Shown here in pieces: positions 10,513-21,300 of a stretch of DNA of 64,000 nt (position 1 is the stretch's first letter; each line of letters starts with the position of its first letter). The notes below the pieces were generated by a model. That model worked only from the letters and a program-made list of their open reading frames with translations. It made no database searches and was not told where the DNA came from. The stretch spans positions 6,098,501 to 6,162,500 of the forward strand of contig CM065321.1 in assembly GCA_033032175.1 (NCBI GenBank), given 5' to 3'. The DNA is from Saturnia japonica (Eukaryota > Arthropoda > Insecta > Lepidoptera > Saturniidae). Both the position numbers and the translations under genes were made by a program.

Positions 10513-11541
10513 TTAATAAGGAACATTCGTGAACAAATACGAAACCGATTCTGCATAATGCGTACGCCTTATAGCTTCCGCTAACATTACCGATATATCT
10601 ATTGTTTGTAATTTTGGACACAAATTTACATGCTTGTCTTGAGGAATAGTATTTGTCACTACAATCGCTTCTAGACAAGATGAATTAATTTTTTCAATAG
10701 CATTTCCTGCCAAAACACCGTGCGTTAATATTGCGTAAATTTTGCTTGCGCCAGCTTCACTCAATGCTTCTGCGCCTTTTACAATTGTATCACACGTGTC
10801 AGCTAAATCATCTACCATAATTGCTGTCCTGTTCTTAACATTCCCGACAAGGACAGTAGTATCTCGCTCATTGGCTCTTTGTCTTTCTTTATGTATAATA
10901 GCAAAATCTATATCCAAATGGTCGGCAATGGCTGTCATTCTTTTAACTCCTCCAGCATCAGGTGAAACCATGACACTTGATTTCCATTCTGGAATATTTT
11001 CTTTTATCCATTTGATAGTAGCTGGTTCAGCATAAAGATTGTCCACTGGAATATTGAAGAAACCTTGGATTTGAGACGCATGTAAATCGATTGTTATTAC
11101 ATGGTCAGCTCCTGCGACTGATATAAGGTTTGCTAATAATTTAGCTGTGATGGGAGCTCGGCTTTTTTCCTTTTTATCCTGTCTCGAATAAGGGAAGCAT
11201 GGAATAACGGCAGTTACTCTTGAAGCAGATGCGATTTTACAAGCGTTAATCATGATAAATAGTTCCATAAGGTTGTCGTTGATTTCACCACAACCACTTT
11301 GTACTATATAAACATCCTCACCTCTTACTGATTCACCAATTTCTACATTCGTTTCTTTGTTGCTGAATTTTTTTGTAGTTGCTCTACCAAGGTCAATTCC
11401 AAGTCTTGCAACAATCTTTTTCGCGATTTCGGGGTGAGAGCTTCCTGTAAACACTTTGATGTTCGGCATTCTTGAATTTGGATTGTTAAAATTTCTTTCT
11501 ATTTTATTGTCCTCTTTGTTTGTTATTTCGTCAGATTTCAT
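10513..11541 (-). CDS. Ribose-phosphate pyrophosphokinase (PRPP synthetase), intronless copy
   Basis: Single uninterrupted frame of 342 codons. From Met25 (MPNIKVF) it matches the usual 318-residue length of animal PRPP synthetase, which makes PRPP from ribose-5-phosphate and ATP for purine, pyrimidine and NAD synthesis in the cytosol. Visible landmarks: the [21 protein letters not shown] segment, [15 protein letters not shown], the metal/ATP site [11 protein letters not shown], the KER motif in [10 protein letters not shown], the R5P loop [10 protein letters not shown], and the conserved end [13 protein letters not shown]. Two changes sit at normally invariant sites: Gly to Asp in the loop (DTCDT for DTCGT, about residue 251) and Asp to Asn in FFNIPVDN. 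A 24-residue Asn-rich N-terminal extension precedes the usual start; Met25 could also be used. The lack of introns suggests a retrocopy, though no poly-A remnant or target duplication is clear. The frame is intact, so selection has probably kept it. Confidence 0.9.
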   Translation of the reverse strand: MKSDEITNKEDNKIERNFNNPNSRMPNIKVFTGSSHPEIAKKIVARLGIDLGRATTKKFSNKETNVEIGESVRGEDVYIVQSGCGEINDNLMELFIMINACKIASASRVTAVIPCFPYSRQDKKEKSRAPITAKLLANLISVAGADHVITIDLHASQIQGFFNIPVDNLYAEPATIKWIKENIPEWKSSVMVSPDAGGVKRMTAIADHLDIDFAIIHKERQRANERDTTVLVGNVKNRTAIMVDDLADTCDTIVKGAEALSEAGASKIYAILTHGVLAGNAIEKINSSCLEAIVVTNTIPQDKHVNLCPKLQTIDISVMLAEAIRRTHYAESVSYLFTNVPY

Positions 11542-14500
11542 CGGGTAATCTTAAAACTGTAGCGATTACCTAGGAGGTCAGCTCTCGATAGAGGAATAAG
11601 TTGTTGTTTGCCTTTAATACAGACTTATCTGAGTTCGAGGAGAGGTCAAATTTGTTGTTTGTATCCCCCACAATGGTAAACTAGTGCTTATTATCTTTAT
11701 TATTAAAATATTTATGATGCTTTGTTAATTTAATCTGTATAAGAATAACAAAAATACAACTCCCTAAAAATATTAACTATCTCACTGATGAGAATGAAAA
11801 TTATTTGGATTTACTTTTTTACAGGTCTTTAATAAATAATGTTTTTATTTTTCTGAAGTCGATAAACGGTACCTACAATTTTGTTTTGCAAATAAAATAA
11901 ATAACATTAATCCCAACATTTATAGTTACCCTTACGTAATTAGATATTTGTTGTTAACACAGATTTACTAAAGAAATGTTCTTAAAACCGTTTTTTTGCA
12001 CAAATGTGTACTGTGGTTTTGTCCTACATGGATTATGTCACTATATTTAGCTACTTAGTTACGGTTGCCTTGGTTTTTCTAAGATACTTTTTGTTAGCGT
12101 CAATCACTTTGAGTGAGATCTTTGGAATAAACCTCTGTCATAGCAACCTTTGTAATATCTACTTAAATTATTTAAAAAAATTAAATTTTACAATATCTAT
12201 TTTAATAAATATTTAGTTATGTCTGCAGACCATATAAATTATGTTTCCAAAACTGATAGACCTTACTTATTATGAAAGAATCGTATCACGAATATGATAT
12301 AAGACTTTTTGTCTGTTTGTATGACCGAACGAGCGATTTTAATAATACCAATAATTACGAAGAAATATTTTCACTTTTCTTTTTTTTGCAACTTTTCTAC
12401 TGCATATTTTCAACGATTTCTTTTGTAAGAAGTGTAAAAAGAAAAAATTTGTATGACGTTTTTTAAATTGAATTTCTTTTCAATTACAAATCAACTGGGT
12501 AAATAGATTTTGAAAAATCGCTTGGGGACAGATTTTACTTGCATAACCATGTCTTACACATGATTCTGCATGACTACGGAAGCACTACCGCGACACTTAT
12601 TTCTGTCGCAAATCAGGAGTGCTCGAGCTGCAATACAATAGTATTGCAGACCGACGGGTGTGTTGGCAATACGTATTGGCACACGAGCCATTTCAACTCG
12701 GCCCTCAAGAGTAGCAGCCTATTGTGACTGACCTTAGCTCTGCGGTCCTATTGAGGTTAGTTATACATAGCTAAGTATAGGTTGCAGTGATCACTTACCA
12801 TCAGGTCTGGAAGAATGCATGCCTGTTTAGTACTTACTAATTACATAAAAAGTTATAAGACGATTAATCAGCTATTTTACCCACACTTTGCTATCCCTAC
12901 CATATATTTTATATCCGTTCCATACAAAACAGTAGCGACGGAAAAGGGGGCGTGGTGTCAGGGTAGTTTTAACCGGATAGTTTGGAAAAGCCTCTTCTTA
13001 GACAGATGTATCATCATTCAAGTCATAAACTTTTTAAATTAGTCATATAGTAGGAGTTACTGTTTATGCTATTACGTAATCCACTTCAGTTTTCTTGAGC
13101 TTGAATTTATAGAAACAACGGTCAAGTTATACTCGTATAAAATTCCACGACATATAACAAGAATATAATAACCTTTTAGTCTTTTGCATTAATAAAAATC
13201 TTTAATTAGACATAGTAGATTCTAAACAATGCAATTTGGCTAGTAAAAATAGGTGGTTTTAGCCAAAATTACTCATTATCTCATATCCTTCTCCTAGACT
13301 TTGCTATTTATGAGATTTCACTACCTTTTCTATAAAACGATTTTATACGAAACATTACAATTGAGACTTGGCCCGTTTTTTACAGCATATTTTGTTGTGA
13401 TTTAACTTCTTTTTGTATTTTATTATGAAGTTTCTACATCAGACACTGGAATTTCGTAACATCGTTAAGCAGAAAAGGCCTATAATGTTGATTGAATTTA
13501 TTATTCTTAGGTCTAGCACAGATGAAAGCGCGACAGCGCGCGCCTAGACTATATAATATTAACATATACCATGCAAATATACATACGTCAGGGCGCTTTA
13601 ATGGTGCACTCAGAAAACAATATAATATCTGAATGGAGGCTTCGTGTTCCACATAACTGATTATCACTAAAGCGACATTTTTTCAATACCTTTTACGGTT
13701 TGGCAGAGCTCTTAGGGTTCCAAATTAGGTACTTCAGACTTTCGACTTTTATGTGCCATCAGGAAATTCTCATCAGATAGTTAAATAATTTTGCTAAGGC
13801 GGTATTTCGATATCTCTAATAGTTTCGCTGGGCTCTTGGATCAGATTTTCTAAAACCCAAGATTGATAGTTTTCCCTATAAGTGAGTGTTCAATTCTATA
13901 CCTGTGCTAAATTTTAGCTCTCCAGGTATTGGATAAGTTCTATTTCTATTTTGATGATCAAGAATCAGTCAGTGTCGAATTTTCGTAACTTTGCATCCCT
14001 ACAACTTCTAAACCAATTAAAATATAAACCATTAACTTGTGAACTTTCATTATAAATGAACTTTTACTTGCCTTTTGCGGTTAATTTTATTACAAAACAA
14101 GCTTATAGCTTATAGTATGTAAAACAGAATAGAAATAAGGCAACACATTTATACAAAAAAGAAAAAATGTATTCGTTTCCCTTACAAATGCGTATACTGA
14201 GTTACCTTAAGGATTTTTGCAAAAAACACAGATAAGTTTTGTAAGTGGTGTTTAATGTAAAAAGAAAGATTCAATTGTTAAATTCGTAGAAAATATCGAA
14301 ATAGGTTTAAAATTTTAGTAATCAGCAAAACAGTTTCAGCAATACGCGTCATTACTAAAGCAATGTTACAATAATATATTTTTTTTGATTATTTTAAATT
14401 TTTCATTTGGAACTATTATTAACGTATTACATTAATTTAGCTTGTCTCGCAGACTTTGTTCTGCCCTTTCTTGTATTCAATAACTAAACTACAGCACCAT

Positions 14501-15110
14501 CTGCCACTTTCAAATATAGATAGAAATAAAATTATTAGAGTAAGATCCAAGTAATGAGGTTTCATTGTTGATAATACCCATATTTATCTTTCAATGTGAA
14601 CTATATTGTATGCTGATAAGAAGGTCAAATTCTGAACTATTATAAATTGCATCATAATTATGATAATATTTATATAAATAGTTTTATTATGACTACAGTT
14701 TATAATTATGTTCTTAGTTACTTATTGTATGTTCAAATTCAAAAAAATCTAAATTAATTTATTTTACATAACTTATTTACATACACTTTACACAGTGACA
14801 TCCAAACTAGGCAGAGCCGGTATCTTGGAAGCCGATATATGAATGCACAAACACCTCACTAAATGCTTTTATATATACAATTTATAAAATTGAAGTGTCT
14901 GTTTCTAATGTTAAAATAACAGCTATTTACTAAGTGCATATGAAAGTCTATTATACAGTGCTTGTAGTAAAGAACCAATTAAAAAAAAATCTTTGTCGGT
15001 TGTTCCAGGTAATCTCCGAAACAGCTGGATCGATTTTGACGGGACTTTCACTGGCAGACAGCTAATGTTATAAGGAGTAACTGTCTAAGTTAAAAGTAGC
15101 CTTACTTTTA
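11542..15110. other. Intergenic AT-rich DNA
   Basis: No exon with convincing splice sites was found. Several frames of 60-80 codons occur (for example 12004-12216 and 13434-13667) but have low-complexity or repeat-like content. The patch at 12530-12840 is a GC-richer repeat, listed separately. Around 15000-15070 a short segment (GGATCGATTTTGACGGGACT) resembles other Helitron-like repeat interiors. Confidence 0.4.
12530..12840 (+). repeat. Interspersed repeat with LINE 3'-end wording
   Basis: The end GGTTGCAGTGATCACTTACCATCAGG corresponds to the shared 3' wording GTTGCAAGYGTCCATAG...GATCGCTTACCATCAG of the LINE ends at 21021-21189 and 32655-32828. The upstream half has no identified match in the window. 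A 62-codon frame in it is not a gene. Confidence 0.4.
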
Positions 15111-16398
15111 TTAGGTCTTTCCCTATGAAATTGCCGTTTTGTATGAAAAAATTTAAACGAATTTTTTTTTATGTATTTTTTATTTGTATTAATCGAAGTA
15201 ATCACCCATGCAATCAATGCATCTTTGCCAGCGCAGTGGCAGTTTATTGATGCCCTTCTTAAAGAAATCAGCTGGACGGGAGGCAACAAATTCTTCAAAG
15301 GCATTTTGTACTGCCTCTCGGGTATTGAATTTTTTTCCCGCCAAGGAGTTATCCAAATTCTGGAAAAAGTAGTAGTCTGTAGGTGCAAGGTCTGGTGAGT
15401 AGGGCGGATGACGGAGAACTTCCAACCCCAGTTCTTGCAACTTGGAGACCGTCTGCTGTGCAGTATGAGGTCGCGCGTTGTCGTGCAGGAGCAGCGGATA
15501 CGAGCGATTGATCAATGCTGGTTGAAGATGTGCCAGCTTCTCCATCATTGTATTCAGTTCTTCACAGTACACATCTGCAGTAATGCTCACCCCGTTTGGT
15601 AAGAAGCTGTGATGAATCACACCGGCGCTAGACCACCAAACAGTGACCATCACTTTTCTAGGGGTAAGTTTTCGTTTAGGGCATTGTTTAGGTACTGAAC
15701 CAGGATCCAACCAACTTGCTGAGAGCTTGCGGTTATCAAACAGAATCCATTTTTCATCGCAGGTAACAATGCGGTTCAAAATTCCTTCATTTGTGTGTCT
15801 GTTGAGCAGTGCAAGGCACATCTCGACGCGTACTTCGTGCTGGCGATTATTGAGTTCGTGGGGCACCCATTTGTCAAGCTTTTTTACCTTGCCAATTTGA
15901 CGCAAATGGACCAATATTGTTTTGACGCTAACGTCGAAAGCTGCTGCTAATTCAGCCGTAGATTGTGTATCATCAGCTTCCACAATCGCATTGAATTCGT
16001 CATTGTCGACCAAAGACTTCGGACGACCGCGAGGTTCATTTTTCAGTTCGAAATTCCCAGAACGGAAGCGAGCAAACCAATAACAGGTGGTGCGTTGGTT
16101 TGTAGTGTTAGCTCCGTAAACGTCGTTGATGTTGCGTGCCGCTTGTGTCGCGTTGCTGCCACGACGGTACTCATATTCCATAATTTTTCGAATTTTTAAC
16201 GTATCCATGAGGACAAAAAAGATTGAAATGCGATGAAAATGTAACACTAATCAATAAACAAATGACTACTTTTGGAAAAAGAATTCCATGTTTTTAAAAT
16301 AAAATTAATTTGAAATTAGAATTCTTAGCCAAACAAAAATTATTTTGATTTGAAATGGCCAGTACTGCAGAACGGCAATTTCAAAGGTAAAAACCTAT
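15111..16398 (-). mobile_element. Cecropia-type mariner element, apparently complete
   Basis: 1,288 bp bounded by TA on both sides (15109-15110 and 16399-16400). The left terminus TTAGGTCTTTCCCTATGAAA and the reverse complement of the right terminus (ATAGGTTTTTACCTTTGAAA) match imperfectly over about 30 bp, sharing TGAAATTGCCGTT. It holds one open transposase frame on the minus strand. The left terminus is closely similar to that of the decayed element at 38352-39630, so they belong to one family. Confidence 0.88.
15189..16247 (-). CDS. Mariner transposase (DD34D), open reading frame intact
   Basis: 352 codons; the functional start is probably one of the internal Met codons (MDTLKIRKIMEYEYRRG), since mariner transposases are about 345 residues. 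Two helix-turn-helix regions precede the catalytic domain, with the linker wording KLDKWVPHELN. The catalytic aspartates lie in [23 protein letters not shown] and [13 protein letters not shown]; the second and third are separated by 34 residues. It also has WVPHEL and the YSPDLAP signature, and ends in GDYFD like the cecropia/Hsmar1 group. The enzyme cuts and pastes the element at TA sites. There is no stop or frameshift, so it may be active. Confidence 0.9.
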   Translation of the reverse strand: MLHFHRISIFFVLMDTLKIRKIMEYEYRRGSNATQAARNINDVYGANTTNQRTTCYWFARFRSGNFELKNEPRGRPKSLVDNDEFNAIVEADDTQSTAELAAAFDVSVKTILVHLRQIGKVKKLDKWVPHELNNRQHEVRVEMCLALLNRHTNEGILNRIVTCDEKWILFDNRKLSASWLDPGSVPKQCPKRKLTPRKVMVTVWWSSAGVIHHSFLPNGVSITADVYCEELNTMMEKLAHLQPALINRSYPLLLHDNARPHTAQQTVSKLQELGLEVLRHPPYSPDLAPTDYYFFQNLDNSLAGKKFNTREAVQNAFEEFVASRPADFFKKGINKLPLRWQRCIDCMGDYFD

Positions 16399-16400
16399 TA

Positions 16401-17926
16401 TTTTATAAAAATAATTACAGTTCCGTGCAAATAAAAATCACGTCGGGAAAACGTCGATTTTGGGGCACTTAAATGGTTTACGTTGACTAAATCATAAGAG
16501 ATATAATATATCAAACTAGCTGACCCGCGCAACTTCATCTCTTTGTCTGTGTCACATAAGAGACGGAGAGAGAGGGAGTGTGTTATAGAGAGTGTGCGTC
16601 GTAGGCAACAATTCTAAAGGAGCAGAATTTTTCTTTGTTTTATCTACGAACCATTTGAACATTATTTGCCCTCCCTTCCTCACTTGGGACCGCCCGCCAC
16701 CCACATCATTCCTCATAATAAGAATGCGCGCGCGATACATATTTGATCACTATTTTTCTGCGGAGTTATTTTAAAACTGTGATATCTCCTAAGATATTCA
16801 TTGTCATCAATTGACGTAAAGGCAATTTTGCTCAAAATTAAATACTTGTGATGAATAACGTATTTATTTCGATATTCATTAATACCATGTTTATAAAAAC
16901 ACCTTCGAAAATAATGCATTATTTTAGAACAAATTTTATTACCATAAAAAAGGCTATAATTGAGTCAACCTTAAAAGATAGACATGTGCTATCGCGTTCT
17001 TTTGTATAGAAATTTTTAAGAGAAACAATGACAACATGATTGTTGTGTAACTTTAACCATATAAGCAGCGCATGCAATAGATGTTCTCAAAAGGCATAAA
17101 TTTTCCCCGTTTTTGCAACATGTTTAATTGATGCTCCGCTCATATTGGTCGTAGCGTGGTGCTATATAGATAAATGGGCTATCCATCACTAAAGTCAATT
17201 TAAAGTTAAAGTAAGTTTAGAATAAGATTAGCGCGTTCAACTAAACAAAAAAACTCTTCAGCTTTATAATATTAGCATTTATTAATGTAGCATTATTGTA
17301 TTAATGTAGTACATAGTAGTCGATCTTAAAAAGACCTACAGAAAAGTCAGCGAGAGCTACCTATAAGCTTCCTATTATCTTCTAACGATCACTCACAATA
17401 ACCAGTTTTGTCTTTAAAATAACCGGACGATTTAGCACGAATTGCGTGCGTCCGATCAACGGCATGCTGTAGTCCATGCGAGCGCAGCCACGGGCACAGC
17501 TGGTTGATAATACATTAAATAGTTCCAAAACCATGATGGTAATTATAAATTGACAATACATAGAATGTCAGATGTTCTATCCAAGTTACAGATTTTCGCC
17601 CAATTATTTTAACTGGTTAGAATTGTTTCGGTCAGGTTCAGAACTTTATCTAATTGACTATGACCAGGCCCAAAGGTCCTGATAAGAAAGTTTCTTTAAT
17701 TTATATTTGAATTGAGCTCGAAATAATTTTAAATAGGTTCGTAAAACGTAAATGAAACTATTTTTAGTAGTTAATTAATTGGGTAGCATTTTCTTATTAA
17801 TAGTGTCAAGTAATAACTTTTCCTCATAAATTAATCAAAATTTGGTATATTAGATCTTACATAAATTGTCATCACTAAAAGCATTTAACTGACTTTTCTA
17901 CTTGATGAATGAATGAATTAACATAA
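16401..17926. other. Intergenic DNA between mariner and the GH31 gene
   Basis: Contains a purine-rich GAGAGAGAGGGAGTG tract near 16562-16585, a Helitron-like start (CTAGCTGACCCGCGCAACTT) at 16516, and the repeat at 17455-17615 listed separately. No gene was seen. The 3' untranslated region of the GH31 gene must lie at the right end, but no clear AATAAA was found on the minus strand just below 17927. Confidence 0.45.
17455..17615. repeat. Dispersed repeat, copy 2 of a pair (first copy 170-330)
   Basis: Partner of 170-330, roughly four bases in five identical by eye, including AGTCCATGCGAGCGCAGCCA, the GGGCACAGCTGGT end motif and AATAGTTCCAAAACCATGATGG. Confidence 0.6.
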
Positions 17927-18322
17927 CTAATAATGTGTATTGAATTCATATATAAGCTCATTCGTTTCTTCATTGTATAATTCACACAAATTCATGTTCA
18001 AAGTAGCTTCTTTGTGATGATCATAGTTGTTATTTTCTTCATCCAAACCATATATGCTTATTTCTTTTATGACGTTGGCCCATACAGCTTTATTTGTGTT
18101 ACAATAAACATCATAATCATCTCCTTTTGCTGTTACAGTTAATTTTTCATCATTCGCATCAAAAAATATGGCCATGTTTTGCGACATATGAAGTTGACCA
18201 TTAGCAGAACAGTGTGTTGTGTTTTCATTTTCTTCAGTCACATTAACAGTAATGCAATTCAGTGAGATTATGAGGGAGTATTGTGAACGTAAACGTGTTT
18301 CCTCGGCGTTAATTCTCACATC
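17927..18322 (-). CDS. GH31-like gene exon 6 (C-terminal beta domain and stop)
   Basis: TTACAG acceptor; begins DVRINAEETRLRSQYSLIIS, continuing the RGGSIIAIQK strand as in GH31 proteins (RGGYILPWQ...LGLIIAL). It also has a GQLHMSQN segment in the place of the usual GELYWDDG. 131 codons plus TAG at 17927-17929. Confidence 0.82.
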   Translation of the reverse strand, partial: DVRINAEETRLRSQYSLIISLNCITVNVTEENENTTHCSANGQLHMSQNMAIFFDANDEKLTVTAKGDDYDVYCNTNKAVWANVIKEISIYGLDEENNNYDHHKEATLNMNLCELYNEETNELIYEFNTHY

Positions 18323-21300
18323 CTGTAAATGGAGAAAAACTGTAATGAAAATAGTTTTATATCGAGTTCAAGAAAAAGAGGAGGTTCTTAATTCGCATGT
18401 ATTTTTTTATGTTCAGGCATAACTTCTTTGTTTATGAACCGATTTAGATGATTCTGTTTACATTTGAAAGGGAATAAGGGTGGTCCAATTTTAATTCTAT
18501 TGGCATTCAAGTTCGAAGATACACCAGTGGAGAACTCTACAAAATCATTGAAGTTGGTTTTTCTTTCTGTAAAAATTGTCTATTTTCTAAATTTTTTAAG
18601 TGACTTGTTTTGGCAAGTCGTGTTAAACATTCAGCTAGTATTTAATATGGCGATGATTAACTGATCAGATATTCTTAAAGCGCTCCATCAAATCCGGCTG
18701 AAGAGTCGAGTTTCTCAGCAAGAGACGGCATGGCGCACCCGCGATATGTTTGATATTTAAAGTACGCTACTTTGATAATATTAAAGAAAATCGTGAGTGA
18801 CCTCTATAACATGAAATATCAACTTCAGAATATTTTCCACGATATCACCGCGGGAAGAAATTACTTCGAAATGCAACGATATTAAAACGTTGGGTAAAAC
18901 TAACAAATCTAACGCAAATAGTATTACAATAAAAAATCTAATACAGATAGTTTTATTCAATAACAATTAATAATTGTACAAAGTAGCGTCTGCTATAGTA
19001 AAACGGTAGCTTAGAAACATCTTAAAAATAAAAATCTCATGTTAATATGTATATCGGGATAAACTCTGAAACTTCTGAACCGATCACGATCTATCTTCAA
19101 AACTATCTGTAATAAGGTGCAACATAAAAGATAGGATAATTTTTATCGTAGTAACAAACGCGTGCAGAGCCGCGGGCACATCGCTAGTAATTATTATAGT
19201 ATATTTTTTTACATTCTATTTATAAAAAATAATCTCTATTTCTAGTTATATGAAAAGATTTCTACATTTTGACGTTACCTTTTGAATAGCAATAATTGAT
19301 CCCCCGCGAACCAACGTCAAAAAATCAGTTTCGGTAGTTGTCATCGTCACTGTAGTTCCTGCATCTGCCTCAATCCTCATTCCACTTAAAAATTCATACC
19401 ATGTTCCAGGAGGCATCCAAACGTGAACGTGGCTTTGGCTCGGGTGAAGATTAGGAACTATTAGTAAATCATCCCCCACACTAAATTGCGTACTTAGATC
19501 ATGTAATTCCTCGGCAGAAGGGAACTGGTAAAACATCGGCCTAAGTAATGGTCCATCTTGGAGTACAGTATAGAAATATGGCAGTAAACTTGACCTGAAT
19601 CTCAAAGCATTGAGTATTAAATTTCTGTGGGTACCGGTGAATGATAACGGATCCCTGTATTGGTCAATAGAATGAATTTTGATCATTGGCATATATACTG
19701 CTGCCATGTACCATTTTACACAAAGGTTAACATGTACATCAATGTCAAAAGAATCCGTGTCACCACAAATAGGTGTAGACCAATGCCAATGTCCTGATAT
19801 GCCCCCTAAAGCTGCTTCGACCAGTTCTTTTTGTAAGTTTGTCCAAGAAGTAGGAATGTTCTGTCTGTTGACAGTCACGTCGCTTTTAAGCCATTGACTG
19901 GACGTCCATCTTGTCATATTGCCAAATTCCATGAAAGCGTTTGCGAAATAGTTTCCGTATTTGTTATGTGTGTCCATATATCTTTGATTATCAGGTCGTA
20001 CGGTATTCCATTGTGGTGTATTTATAAAAACCGTTTCGAAGTTCTAAAAAATTGTCACAATTTTTAGTTTTCAATTTCACGTTATCTATAGTTTTGCTGG
20101 CATATTAATAATGAATTTTATAATTAAAGTAATAAATGAGATACTTAATTACGGCGAATAAAAATATCTTTCTTCTTCTTCATTACTACGAGTATCACCT
20201 ATCGCTTCATTGACGAATCCTTTTATTTCCCAGGATAAGCCACTTTCTTCGCCCGGGATAAATAGACATTAATTAAGTTTTATACATTCAGATATTTTTA
20301 TCTGCCTTTCTTAGTCATTGCCTACTATTTTTTTTACCTTTAACACAAAGATAACAAAAATTCAGGCTTTAATATTTTGAAATTTAATGTAAAATCACTA
20401 ATTCAAACCTGATTAAAATAAGGTAACTTTTTATATATGCCATCAATGTCCTTTTCAGATTCATCTAATGGCCAAGTATTTTCCAAAATCACACCATCCA
20501 GATCCGAATTGTATTGCCATAAGGTTTTTAGAGATTCACTACAATTTTCGTATAGTGGATATACAGTACTCCGATTTCCGATCATACCATAATAAATGTC
20601 AGATGTATAGGGATCATGAAGTAAGCAGGTTCTATAATTTTCAATGTCAAAGCAAGATCCATCCGATTTGTTTCGAGTACTTGTTTCGTTTTCTTTAATT
20701 TCATGTTCCTCTAACGTATCGTTAAGTTCGTAGTAAATCTGCAGATAGAATAAGTACGATATCAGTAATTTCCTTAAAGTTTTATTAGTAAAGATATTTC
20801 TGGATACTGAAACGAAAGTCGCGCTTTGGGATCAATGTAATTCAGCTAATTAGAAATCTTGACCATGGGCCGTGTATTTATTGTTATTAATAAGAGATTG
20901 AATGGCACACGAGGCGGCTTAAATAAAAATTGTAAAATACGAGTATTTCACAATGGCCTTCCACAGGTGGACGACCTTTTTGATGTTAAACAAAAATGTT
21001 GAGCTCCTTGCTGAGGTATTCCTAGGGGAAAAGTATGGGATTCTTGAAAAGGAGAGTGGATAGGTTTACAATGGGTCTGTCTGCAATGCGAATGTAATAC
21101 TTTTGGTGTTGCAAGTGTGCATAGGCTGCGGTGACCGCTTACCATTAGGCGGGCCGTGTGCTTGTTTACCACCATTGTGGTATAAAATAAGACATATAAT
21201 GGTGCTTTTGCACAGGAGTAAAAGCGTTCTGATGGGACGTTAAGACGTGCCACTTGGCCAGCGTCATTTCTGGTCTGCTCTTTCCGACTCAGCGCTCCTC

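Noticed and set aside
12539..12727. 62-codon frame with several Cys and Ser
   Set aside because: Part of an interspersed repeat; no coding signal.
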